64,000 nt of DNA, from assembly GCA_001915575.1 (NCBI GenBank), contig MNQT01000023.1, positions 1 through 64,000 of the forward strand, read 5' to 3'. The notes under the pieces were generated by a model, which was not told where the DNA came from, did no database searches, and worked only from the letters and a program-made list of their open reading frames with translations. Position 1 is the stretch's first letter. Every line of letters begins with the position of its first letter. The DNA is from Bacteroides sp. CAG:1060_57_27. Its GTDB lineage: Bacteria; Bacteroidota; Bacteroidia; Bacteroidales; UBA932. The position numbers were made by a program, and so were the translations under genes. Below, in pieces: positions 40,751 to 48,307 of the stretch.

Positions 40751-41131
40751 ATGGATTTAATCAGACTAGTAGAGCAGTCTTTTTCACAGAACAAGGCTGA
40801 AACTTATCCGAAATTCAAGGCAGGCGACACGATTACCGTGACCTACCAGATCAAGGAAGGTGACAAGTTCAGGCTTCAGAGTTTCCGCGGTGTCGTCATC
40901 CAGATAAGCGGTGCGACTCCCTACACGAAGACCTTCACCATCCGCAAGATTTCAAACGGAGTCGGAGTCGAGAGGATCTTCCCCTACGAATCTCCCTCCA
41001 TAGAGAAGATCGAGCTCAACAAGGTCGGCAAGGTACGCCGCGCACGCATATTCTACCTCCGCAACCTCGCAGGCAAGAAGGCCCGCATCAAGGAGGCGAA
41101 GCGCAACGTGGTAAAAGCCGCCGAGGAGTAG
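40751..41131 (+). CDS. rplS: 50S ribosomal protein bL19
   Basis: A 126-residue protein with the bL19 signature: FKAGDTITVTYQIKEGDKFR, QSFRGVVIQISG, FTIRKISNGVGVERIFP and KVGKVRRARIFYLRNLAGKK. It sits at the 30S-50S interface. It has its own promoter and is followed by a short hairpin and tRNA-Arg. Confidence 0.97.
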   Translation: MDLIRLVEQSFSQNKAETYPKFKAGDTITVTYQIKEGDKFRLQSFRGVVIQISGATPYTKTFTIRKISNGVGVERIFPYESPSIEKIELNKVGKVRRARIFYLRNLAGKKARIKEAKRNVVKAAEE

Positions 41132-41136
41132 TACAG

Positions 41137-41154
41137 AACCGGCCGAGGCCGGTT
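41137..41154 (+). terminator. Hairpin between rplS and tRNA-Arg
   Basis: AACCGGC-CGAG-GCCGGTT is a 7-base perfect stem with a CGAG tetraloop starting 6 bases after the rplS stop. There is no U-tract, so it may be a processing or pausing site in an rplS-tRNA transcript. Confidence 0.45.
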
Positions 41155-41158
41155 GAAC

Positions 41159-41232
41159 GGCGCCTTAGCTCAGCTGAATAGAGCATTTGACTACGGATCA
41201 AAAGGTCGCAGGTTTGAATCCTGCAGGCGTCA
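41159..41232 (+). tRNA. tRNA-Arg (anticodon ACG)
   Basis: The 74-base cloverleaf folds by eye. The acceptor is GGCGCCT with AGGCGTC, the D-stem GCTC/GAGC, the anticodon stem TTTGA/TCAAA with loop CTACGGA (anticodon ACG, reading CGN Arg codons), and the T-arm GCAGG-TTTGAAT-CCTGC. The discriminator is A and the CCA end is not encoded. Confidence 0.95.
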
Positions 41233-41235
41233 CGA

Positions 41236-41269
41236 AGATGTGTCGGGATTCCCGGCACATCTTTTTTTG
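41236..41269 (+). terminator. Rho-independent terminator after tRNA-Arg
   Basis: AGATGTGTCGGG pairs with CCCGGCACATCT (one G-T mismatch) around ATT and is followed by TTTTTTT. Confidence 0.9.
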
Positions 41270-41289
41270 CATTACAGTCGCTTTCTTGC

Positions 41290-41297
41290 TATATTCG
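41290..41297 (+). promoter_or_regulatory. Candidate -7 box of the MBL gene
   Basis: TATATTCG, one mismatch from TAnnTTTG, 22 bases before the ATG at 41320. Confidence 0.4.
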
Positions 41298-41319
41298 TCG
41301 GAGACTAATCACTACCGCA

Positions 41320-42291
41320 ATGAAGAAGATACCCGTACTCGCAGCGCTCGCGGCCATGCTGTGCGCCTGCGCCCCTGACAGTTCAATCCCCTACACGGTC
41401 TACAGGATCGGTGACGGCGTCTACAGGATCGAGGACAGCAACGCCTCGAACCCTGCAGGAGAAAGTTTCGACGCCGAGGGGAACAAGACCCACTTCAACA
41501 ACTGCTCGGACATGTATCTGATAAACGGCAGGGACCAGGCGCTGCTCATCGACCTGTCGAACCGTATAGACTGGGCCGACAACGCAGATGAAGCTCTCAG
41601 GGACATAGTATACGACCGCATCGGAGACAGAAAGCTCACCATAACCTTCACCCACAACCACGGCGACCATACGGGCATGCTCGAAGCGTTCAGCAGCGAG
41701 CCGGAAGTGTATTTCGCCCTGCCGAGGACGGATTTCGAGAAGCTCTCCGACAGATTTCCCGAAGAAAGGAGCTACCTCTACGATGAGGAGCATGAGTTCG
41801 ACCTCGGAGGGGGCACGGTAGTCGAAAGCCTGCCCGTTCCCGGGCATACCGCAGGCTCGGTAGTGTTCTTCCTCGATGGAAAGGACATCATGTTCTCCGG
41901 CGACGCGATAGGTTCGGGACACGGCGTGTGGATATTCGATCGCCAGGGCTTCGAGAACTATGTCAAGGGCCTGAACACCCTCAACGCCTACCTCGACGGC
42001 TCCGACATAGACAGGCAGGCGCTGCGCATCTTCGGCGGTCATTTCTGGCAGAAGGACTGGTTCCCCGAACTCGGCGACGGAGAGTTCGGCATCAGTTATA
42101 TAGAAGACATGACGGCGCTCGTATCGCAGATATGCTCGGGACAGGCGGCACGCGAACCCTCAGGCCTCGATCATCCTGTGCTCGACACATATTTCCGCTA
42201 CGGAAGCGCGATAGTCGTATGGAATTCCGGCATCGCCGACGAGATGTTCGGAGCTGAAGGAGAGGCGTCCGGGGCTACGGCTTCGCGGTGA
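41320..42291 (+). CDS. Metallo-beta-lactamase-fold hydrolase lipoprotein
   Basis: A 323-residue lipoprotein (lipobox LAAMLCAC) with an MBL-fold domain. The zinc motif is FTHNHGDHTGML (HxHxDH), later metal ligands are PVPGHTAGSV and FSGDAIGSG, and a final His in IFGGHFWQKD. The substrate cannot be predicted; members include glyoxalase-II-like and lactonase-like enzymes. It is exported and probably on the periplasmic face or the surface. The last 17 bases overlap the convergent MATE gene. Confidence 0.87.
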   Translation: MKKIPVLAALAAMLCACAPDSSIPYTVYRIGDGVYRIEDSNASNPAGESFDAEGNKTHFNNCSDMYLINGRDQALLIDLSNRIDWADNADEALRDIVYDRIGDRKLTITFTHNHGDHTGMLEAFSSEPEVYFALPRTDFEKLSDRFPEERSYLYDEEHEFDLGGGTVVESLPVPGHTAGSVVFFLDGKDIMFSGDAIGSGHGVWIFDRQGFENYVKGLNTLNAYLDGSDIDRQALRIFGGHFWQKDWFPELGDGEFGISYIEDMTALVSQICSGQAAREPSGLDHPVLDTYFRYGSAIVVWNSGIADEMFGAEGEASGATASR

Positions 42292-43618
42292 ACTGCTTCC
42301 CCACCCACTTCATGCTCCTCCAGCGGAAGATGAATATGATTCCGCGTATGTCCTCGTCCAGCATGAACGCGACCCACATGGCGACCAGCCCGAGTCCGAG
42401 ATGTATTCCGAGCAGCCAGCTGCCGAGGACGGACACGCTCCACATCACCACTATGCCGACCGATACCGGGAAGTAGATGTCACCGGCGGAACGCAGGGCG
42501 TTGACGGCAAAGAAGTTCACGGCCCTGCCGGTCTCGAGCGCCACATCTATCCAGAGCACGGCCGAGCCCGTGGCGATAATCCAGGGATTGTCGGTGAGGA
42601 ACGACAGGATGTACGGTCCAGCGAGCGCAGTCAGCAGCGACAGGCTGAACGACGCACCCACGGACAGCCTCATCACGCGCTTCCCGAGCGTATAGGCCGC
42701 CCTGAACTTCTCCCTGCCGACGAGATGCCCTATGCTTATCGCCCCTCCCTGGGCCATGGCGAGGGAAAAGAGGTAGCCGAACATCACTATGTTCACACAG
42801 TATGTCCTCGTCGCCAGGGCCTCGTTGCTTATCATGTTTATGAAAAACGATATCACCACCTGCGACAGGCTGTAGGAAAGCTGTTCTCCCGCCGAAGGGA
42901 TTCCTATCTTGAGCAGCCTGCGCATCTCTCCCCAGGGAAAGGGAGTGAACAGCCTGCGGGGAAAAGAAGGTATATGCTTGCGCAGCAATATGATGAAAAG
43001 CAGCAGCACGGATACCCCGCGGCTTATGCATGTGGATATCGCCGCACCTTCGACACCCATTGCAGGGAAGCCGAACTTTCCGAATATCAGCGTATAGTTG
43101 CCTATGATGTTCAGAATGTTGACGACCATGGCCACATACATCGGGTATTTTGCCTTGTCGGCGCTCCTGAGCGAGGCTGAAAGCGCCATGGACACGGCCT
43201 GCAGGAACGCGAAGGCGCCCACTGTCCTCATATATGCCAATCCGTCGGGAAGTATGTCGGGGCGCATGCCCATCATCAGCAGTATCTCCTCGGCGAAGAA
43301 ATAGAGGAAGGCGCTGATTATCAGTCCGGAGCAGGTATTGAACAGCAACGATACGCCTACCGTCTGGATCATCCTGTCCCGCATCTTGGCCCCGAGATAC
43401 TGGGAGCAGAGTATCGATGTTCCGAGCGAGATCACCTCGAACACGATGAACACGAGGTTCAGCAGCTGGTTGACCAGCCCCACCGCCGCGACGCTGCTGT
43501 CCGAATGGCGGCTCAGCATGAAAGTGTCCACCGCGCCCAGCATCATCACGAGCAGGGTCTCGACAAATATGGGCCCGGCTAGCGCAGCCAGCTGCCTGCT
43601 TAATGTCCCGTATCTCAT
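42275..43618 (-). CDS. MATE-family efflux transporter
   Basis: A 447-residue membrane protein with 12 hydrophobic segments and MATE-typical motifs (LAGPIFVETLLVMMLGAVDTF, MGVEGAAISTCISRG, GIPSAGEQLSYSLSQVV). It exports cationic compounds with Na+ or H+. The ATG at 43618 is chosen because a TACTTTTG -7 box lies just upstream at 43629-43636 on the minus strand. An open frame further upstream crosses that promoter. Confidence 0.93.
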   Translation of the reverse strand: MRYGTLSRQLAALAGPIFVETLLVMMLGAVDTFMLSRHSDSSVAAVGLVNQLLNLVFIVFEVISLGTSILCSQYLGAKMRDRMIQTVGVSLLFNTCSGLIISAFLYFFAEEILLMMGMRPDILPDGLAYMRTVGAFAFLQAVSMALSASLRSADKAKYPMYVAMVVNILNIIGNYTLIFGKFGFPAMGVEGAAISTCISRGVSVLLLFIILLRKHIPSFPRRLFTPFPWGEMRRLLKIGIPSAGEQLSYSLSQVVISFFINMISNEALATRTYCVNIVMFGYLFSLAMAQGGAISIGHLVGREKFRAAYTLGKRVMRLSVGASFSLSLLTALAGPYILSFLTDNPWIIATGSAVLWIDVALETGRAVNFFAVNALRSAGDIYFPVSVGIVVMWSVSVLGSWLLGIHLGLGLVAMWVAFMLDEDIRGIIFIFRWRSMKWVGKQFTAKP

Positions 43619-43628
43619 AACAAGGGCG

Positions 43629-43636
43629 CAAAAGTA
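43629..43636 (-). promoter_or_regulatory. -7 box of the MATE gene
   Basis: The minus strand reads TACTTTTG (TAnnTTTG), 10 bases before the ATG at 43618. Confidence 0.5.
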
Positions 43637-43715
43637 AATGTTTTTCTGCAGAAAATGATTAATTTTATCGTCTACACTGCATATAAGGACATAAAACAAT
43701 CAATTTTCAACCTGT

Positions 43716-45608
43716 ATGGGAAACAAGCTGTCAACAACCCTGCTTCTGGCATTATGCATGATGCTATGCGGCAGCGCCAGGCCCGCTATGGCCGGAGTCA
43801 GGCTTCCGAAAGTGATCTCCGACTGCATGGTACTGCAGCGAGACCGCGAACTCATGATCTGGGGCTGGGCGGATCCCGGCGAGAAAGTGACCGTACGCTT
43901 CGACGGGAAGCACTACTTTACCGAGGCGTCCTCCGAGGGAGACTGGTGCGTGACGATGCCTCCCCACGAGGCCGGAGGCCCGTATCTGCTTGAAGTGAAC
44001 GAAATCGCCGTTCGCGACGTGCTCGTGGGCGACGTATGGCTGCTTTCCGGACAGTCCAACCAGGAGACCCCTGTCGAGAGGCTGCTGGACAGGTATCCGG
44101 AGATCAACTTCTCCAACAACCACATGGTACGCATGTACAAGGTGCCCACCCAGGACAGTCCGGGACAGCTCAAGGAGGACATCCCTGCCGGAGAGCGCTG
44201 GCATTCCGCCGTGGCGTCCGACGTGCTGAACTGGAAGGCACTCGCCTACTGGTATGCGATGCTCGCCTACGAACAGACCGGAGTGCCGCAGGGCATGCTC
44301 GTATCCAGCCTCGGCGGCTCGGCGATTGAAAGCTGGGTATGCGAGGAGAGGCTGATGAAGTTCCCTGCGCTCGCCGCGAGAAAGGCGGCAGCCGACAGCG
44401 CCCGCCTGGCTTCCACCGACCTGGGAAGGACGGAGGGGTGGCAGGAAGAGGACTTCGACGACTCCTCGTGGAAGACCATAGACAATCCGACCTACCTAAG
44501 CGACGCCGGACTGGAGCCGGGAGTGGTGATATGGTACAGGAAGACCATAGACATTCCCGAATCCATGGCCGGACGCCATGCGAAGATCTATATGGGACGC
44601 CTCGTGGACGGGGACGAGGTCTATGTGAACGGCACCCTTGTCGGAAGCACCGGCTATTTCGGCCCTCCACGCAAATATGACGTACCGGCAGGCGTGCTGC
44701 ACGAGGGCAGGAACGTCGTGGCCGTAAGGCTTGCAGCCAACGCCTCCGACGCCGGTTTCGTACCGGACAAACCCTACAGGCTCGCAGGCGACGAGGCCTC
44801 GGTAGATCTCACGGGCGAGTGGAAATACAATATAGGAATGCGCACGAGGCCCACCCAGGGATTCGGGCCGGGAGCGTTCCGCAGGACGCCGTCGTTCACC
44901 GGAGCCGGACTCTACAACGGCATGATATGGCCGCTGAGGAACTATGCCGTCGCCGGAGTGATATGGTATCAGGGCGAGAGCAACGCAGGCGCGGCCGACA
45001 TCTACGACGACTACCTCGAGGAACTCATATACGGCTGGAGGGAAGACTTCGGTGACGAGCATCTGCCTTTCGTGATCTGCCAGCTGCCCAACTACATGGA
45101 AGCCTACGATCATCCGGTAGACGAGTCGTGGGCAAGACTCAGGGAGGCGCAGCTTAAGGTCTACAGGGAGGTTCCCTTCACCTACCTCGCCACGAGCTAC
45201 GACACCGGAGAATGGAACGACATACATCCGCTGAACAAGAAGGACATGGCCGCGACCATACTGCTCGGCACGAGACAGCTCTACGGCGGAGAGGACATCG
45301 TTGCCATGGGGCCTGTCTACAGGGACATGGAGATTGACGGAAACAGGATAATACTTCGTTTCGACGAAGCCGGCTCAGGGCTCAGGACAAAGGACGGCGG
45401 CCCCCTGAAGCACTTCGCGATAGCAGGAGAGGACGGCAGGTTCGTCTGGGCCGACGCCGTGATAAGGGGGAAGACCGTGGTAGTGAGCTCGCCCGAGGTA
45501 GAGCATCCCGTGGCAGTACGCTACGCATGGGCGAACAATCCCGAGGGCGCCAACCTCTGCGGCAGGAACGGCGTGCTCGCCTCCCCGTTCCGCACCGACG
45601 ACTGGTAG
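43716..45608 (+). CDS. Sialate O-acetylesterase-family (SASA) carbohydrate esterase
   Basis: A 630-residue secreted protein (signal peptide to about residue 26, PAMA-GV). The SGNH block I is GDVWLLSGQSNQETP with nucleophile S114. A beta-sandwich domain like the sugar-binding domain of GH2 enzymes is inserted at about residues 230-350 (WQEEDFDDSSWKTIDNPTYL, YMGRLVDGDEVYVNGTLVGS), as is normal for this family. The catalytic half resumes with VIWYQGESNAG, and a DIHP motif carries the catalytic Asp and His (NDIHPLNKKDMA). It removes O-acetyl groups from sialic acid or plant glycans. The neighbourhood of other esterases and a plant-glycan-like locus favours the latter, by inference. Confidence 0.9.
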   Translation: MGNKLSTTLLLALCMMLCGSARPAMAGVRLPKVISDCMVLQRDRELMIWGWADPGEKVTVRFDGKHYFTEASSEGDWCVTMPPHEAGGPYLLEVNEIAVRDVLVGDVWLLSGQSNQETPVERLLDRYPEINFSNNHMVRMYKVPTQDSPGQLKEDIPAGERWHSAVASDVLNWKALAYWYAMLAYEQTGVPQGMLVSSLGGSAIESWVCEERLMKFPALAARKAAADSARLASTDLGRTEGWQEEDFDDSSWKTIDNPTYLSDAGLEPGVVIWYRKTIDIPESMAGRHAKIYMGRLVDGDEVYVNGTLVGSTGYFGPPRKYDVPAGVLHEGRNVVAVRLAANASDAGFVPDKPYRLAGDEASVDLTGEWKYNIGMRTRPTQGFGPGAFRRTPSFTGAGLYNGMIWPLRNYAVAGVIWYQGESNAGAADIYDDYLEELIYGWREDFGDEHLPFVICQLPNYMEAYDHPVDESWARLREAQLKVYREVPFTYLATSYDTGEWNDIHPLNKKDMAATILLGTRQLYGGEDIVAMGPVYRDMEIDGNRIILRFDEAGSGLRTKDGGPLKHFAIAGEDGRFVWADAVIRGKTVVVSSPEVEHPVAVRYAWANNPEGANLCGRNGVLASPFRTDDW

Positions 45609-45623
45609 CATAAGTGACATGAA

Positions 45624-45662
45624 AGGAGGTGGCAACGGGCATCCGGCCCGTTGCCACCTCCT
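45624..45662. terminator. 17-bp perfect hairpin, bidirectional terminator
   Basis: AGGAGGTGGCAACGGGC pairs perfectly with GCCCGTTGCCACCTCCT around ATCCG, between the convergent SASA and carboxylesterase genes. Confidence 0.8.
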
Positions 45663-45683
45663 GCATTCAATCCCTAAGCCGCG

Positions 45684-47138
45684 TCAGGGAAGTATGGGGT
45701 CGCCCATCTCCGAAGCCTCGTTGTCCTGGGCGTCGAGCTTGAAGAGCATGAACTCGGGAGTAGCCTCGGTGTAGGGAGTCCATACGCCTCCGTCAGGCCC
45801 GTTGGGGTCGCTGTACTTCGCGAAGTTGGTCCAAGCGGTCAGCATCTTCTCGGAGAGATCCCAGTCTCCGTCGGTCCAGGGCCTCCAGCAGTGCTTGAGG
45901 GACTTGAACACGAACCAGAGATCTGAAGAGTGGAATGCTCCCTTCAGACGGGCGGTAACTTCGGGATGCGAACCGTCGTCGGGCAGGGGCCTTGCGAACT
46001 CATATGCCCAGCACTTGGCGCCCTTCTTCTCCCTGTCGAGCGCGAACGCCGCTATACCGGGAGACATGTTGCCCATATCGTTGAGCGTATAGCCAATCAT
46101 GTAGGGCACGTCTGCAAGGTTGCCGCTGACTGCAGCGTCATCGAAACTCTGCTTGCATACATATCCGTCCACGATAGGAGACGCGGTCATGTACTCGCGG
46201 GTACCGTTGACCGCATTGTACATGTTGTTCACGGTGTAGAGCATCTCGGTAGAAGCCGCGCGCATCTTCTCGAGGTCGGTGAATCCGGCCCAGTCGAGCA
46301 CCTTCTTGCTCACCTTCTCCGAAGCGGCGAGGGTCATCTCGGGCCTTGAGGAGCGTGAAGGCATAACGGGAGCCTGTACGGTATTGATTCCGCCGGCGCT
46401 CATGATGACCGCCTTGTGGAACTTGCCCCTGGCAAGAGGCGACTCGCAAAGCGTCTTCACGCTTCCGCCGCCGGCGCTCTGGCCGAAGATAGTCACATTG
46501 TCAGGATCGCCGCCGAACTGCTCGATATTGTTCTGGATCCAGTTGAGGGCCTCGATCTGGTCGAGTATGCCGTAGTTGCCTGACACGCCGTTAGGGTTCT
46601 CCGCAGAGAGTTCGGGATGGGTCAGGAATCCGAATACGCCGAGACGGTAGTTAATGCTTACGAGGACGACATCCTTGTCTGCCCACTCCTGTCCGTCGAA
46701 CTCAGGCTCGGAACCCCAGCCCTCGCGGTATCCACCGCCGTGGATCCAGAGGGCCACGGGAAGCTTCTTGTCGACCTGTCCGGGAGCTTTGGTCCACACA
46801 TTCAGATAGAGACAGTCCTCGCTGTAGGGAGCCTCGTCGCCATAGCCCCATTCGGTAGCATAGCCTCCGGGATAGTGCACGGCCTGATATGAAGGATGAC
46901 CGAAGCTGTCGGCGACCAGCACGCCCTCCCAGGGAACTACGGGCTGGGGAGCCTTCCACCTCAGCTCTCCGAGAGGAGGTGCGGCATAAGGGATGCCGCG
47001 ATAGACATAAACGCCGGGGATGTCGGCAGTGACGCCCTGCACCTGTCCGCCGTCAATCGTCAGCACAGGGTTCTCGGGCGCCGCAGTACTGCAGGCCGCA
47101 AGGGCCAGTACCGAGAGAATCAACAAAGATTTTTTCAT
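45684..47138 (-). CDS. Type B carboxylesterase lipoprotein
   Basis: A 484-residue alpha/beta hydrolase with a lipobox (LALAAC, Cys16). Type B signatures are YRGIPYAAPPLGELRWKAPQ, SEDCLYLNVW, the oxyanion HGGGY and the nucleophile elbow FGQSAGGGS (S221). These enzymes hydrolyse short-chain or aromatic esters. A GTG two codons upstream is an alternative start, but the ATG at 47138 gives a normal signal. It lies 22 bases downstream of the choloylglycine-hydrolase-family gene on the same strand and is probably co-transcribed. Confidence 0.92.
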   Translation of the reverse strand: MKKSLLILSVLALAACSTAAPENPVLTIDGGQVQGVTADIPGVYVYRGIPYAAPPLGELRWKAPQPVVPWEGVLVADSFGHPSYQAVHYPGGYATEWGYGDEAPYSEDCLYLNVWTKAPGQVDKKLPVALWIHGGGYREGWGSEPEFDGQEWADKDVVLVSINYRLGVFGFLTHPELSAENPNGVSGNYGILDQIEALNWIQNNIEQFGGDPDNVTIFGQSAGGGSVKTLCESPLARGKFHKAVIMSAGGINTVQAPVMPSRSSRPEMTLAASEKVSKKVLDWAGFTDLEKMRAASTEMLYTVNNMYNAVNGTREYMTASPIVDGYVCKQSFDDAAVSGNLADVPYMIGYTLNDMGNMSPGIAAFALDREKKGAKCWAYEFARPLPDDGSHPEVTARLKGAFHSSDLWFVFKSLKHCWRPWTDGDWDLSEKMLTAWTNFAKYSDPNGPDGGVWTPYTEATPEFMLFKLDAQDNEASEMGDPILP

Positions 47139-47160
47139 ACGCACTGTTTTTATTTAAGGT

Positions 47161-48243
47161 TTAAACGAGTTCTACCGTCTCGATAGGTTCGGACTTGACA
47201 GGGTCGAGATCCTCCACGACATAGCCGAGCTTGTCAAGGTCGGTGGCCGCAAGGTCTATGCACCTTATGGCGGAGTTGTGCATGCTCCTCCACAGCAGCC
47301 TGTTCCCGGACAGGTCAGTCACGATCGTGATCTGGGTGGCGCTGGGTATGTCGGCAGGAGCCGTTCCTTCCGGAGTCACGCTGCCCACCGGTATGTCGAA
47401 ATTGTTGAGTATGTGGAAAGCCTGCACGGCAGTCGCAGTCGCATCGGCAAGCACGGGAGCGGTACTCTGGAAGAATGCTGCGCGCACGAACCTGGACGGA
47501 GGTGTCATGTCGCCGGGGAGCCCGAGCGCCGCGCTGCCAGCGCCGAACGAAGTCATCTTCAGACGGTCCAGAACCTTGACCGCGGAGGTACCGGGAGCAA
47601 GGTTGACATAGTTGTTGAGATTGGTCGTCTGCCAGTCGAAAGACGGAGAGTTCGTCAGAACGCCCAGTTCGTTCTCATAGAACACGCACTTGCCGTCTAT
47701 GATTTCCAGCACGATCTGACGCCCGCTCCGCTCGGTGAACCTCCAGTGCACGGTCGAGGAACGGGGATCGATTCCGTGCACATGCGTAGAGAGCACCCTG
47801 TCCTTCACTTCGTCCACTGTCGCGCAACTGGAGAGTATATAGCTCACTAGCTGGAAGTCGGAAATGCTGTTGGACGCGTTCTCCTGAGTGTATTCCTCGT
47901 ACTTGCCGTAGCCGGGGAAATAGAACAGGCCGGCACCGAGTCCCTTCTCGTTGACACCCTCCATGATGAATTCGGGCTGCTCCACCGCTATGCCCACATA
48001 GGCATACCTTGCGGTAAAGGCCATCCCTTCCCCGCCTCCGGGAAGCATCGCATGTAGGGTCTTTCCGACAGGAACGGCGACATAATAGGCCGGCATGTCG
48101 GAAGAAGCCCACTCTATCGTCCTGCCGGTTACCGTACTTCCTCCGGAAGTCTTCAGCGTTATACCGGTGCATGCGTCCAGGCTCTGCCAAGCGGCCGCAG
48201 AAAGCACGGCTGCTGCAACGATGACTTTAATGATTCTGTTCAT
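47161..48243 (-). CDS. Choloylglycine hydrolase-family (linear amide C-N hydrolase) enzyme
   Basis: A 360-residue Ntn-hydrolase. A signal peptide (VIVAAAVLSAAAWQSLDA) is followed directly by Cys25-Thr, so export would expose the N-terminal nucleophile. The next motif, TVTGRTIEWASSDMP, carries the conserved Arg but has Glu where Gram-positive bile salt hydrolases have Asp, as in Gram-negative members. LTNSPSFDWQ has the conserved Asn. Activity could be bile salt hydrolase, penicillin V acylase or N-acyl amide hydrolase; sequence alone does not decide. It is divergent from the hybrid regulator. Confidence 0.85.
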   Translation of the reverse strand: MNRIIKVIVAAAVLSAAAWQSLDACTGITLKTSGGSTVTGRTIEWASSDMPAYYVAVPVGKTLHAMLPGGGEGMAFTARYAYVGIAVEQPEFIMEGVNEKGLGAGLFYFPGYGKYEEYTQENASNSISDFQLVSYILSSCATVDEVKDRVLSTHVHGIDPRSSTVHWRFTERSGRQIVLEIIDGKCVFYENELGVLTNSPSFDWQTTNLNNYVNLAPGTSAVKVLDRLKMTSFGAGSAALGLPGDMTPPSRFVRAAFFQSTAPVLADATATAVQAFHILNNFDIPVGSVTPEGTAPADIPSATQITIVTDLSGNRLLWRSMHNSAIRCIDLAATDLDKLGYVVEDLDPVKSEPIETVELV

Positions 48244-48294
48244 AAGCGGAAAATGTCTATTTCTTGTAAATGTAATAATTTTAACAGGAAGTTG

Positions 48295-48302
48295 TATCTT
48301 TA
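48295..48302 (+). promoter_or_regulatory. -7-like box of the hybrid regulator
   Basis: TATCTTTA, one mismatch from the consensus, lies only 5 bases before ATG 48308, so the transcript would be leaderless. Confidence 0.4.
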
Positions 48303-48307
48303 CCGAT

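Noticed and set aside
41137..41154. Hairpin after rplS as a full terminator
   Set aside because: It has no U-tract and lies 5 bases before the tRNA. The strong terminator is after the tRNA.
45624..45662. Hairpin arm containing CCACCTCCT, the anti-Shine-Dalgarno sequence
   Set aside because: It is a perfect stem between convergent genes, best explained as a bidirectional terminator. The anti-SD match is probably coincidence.
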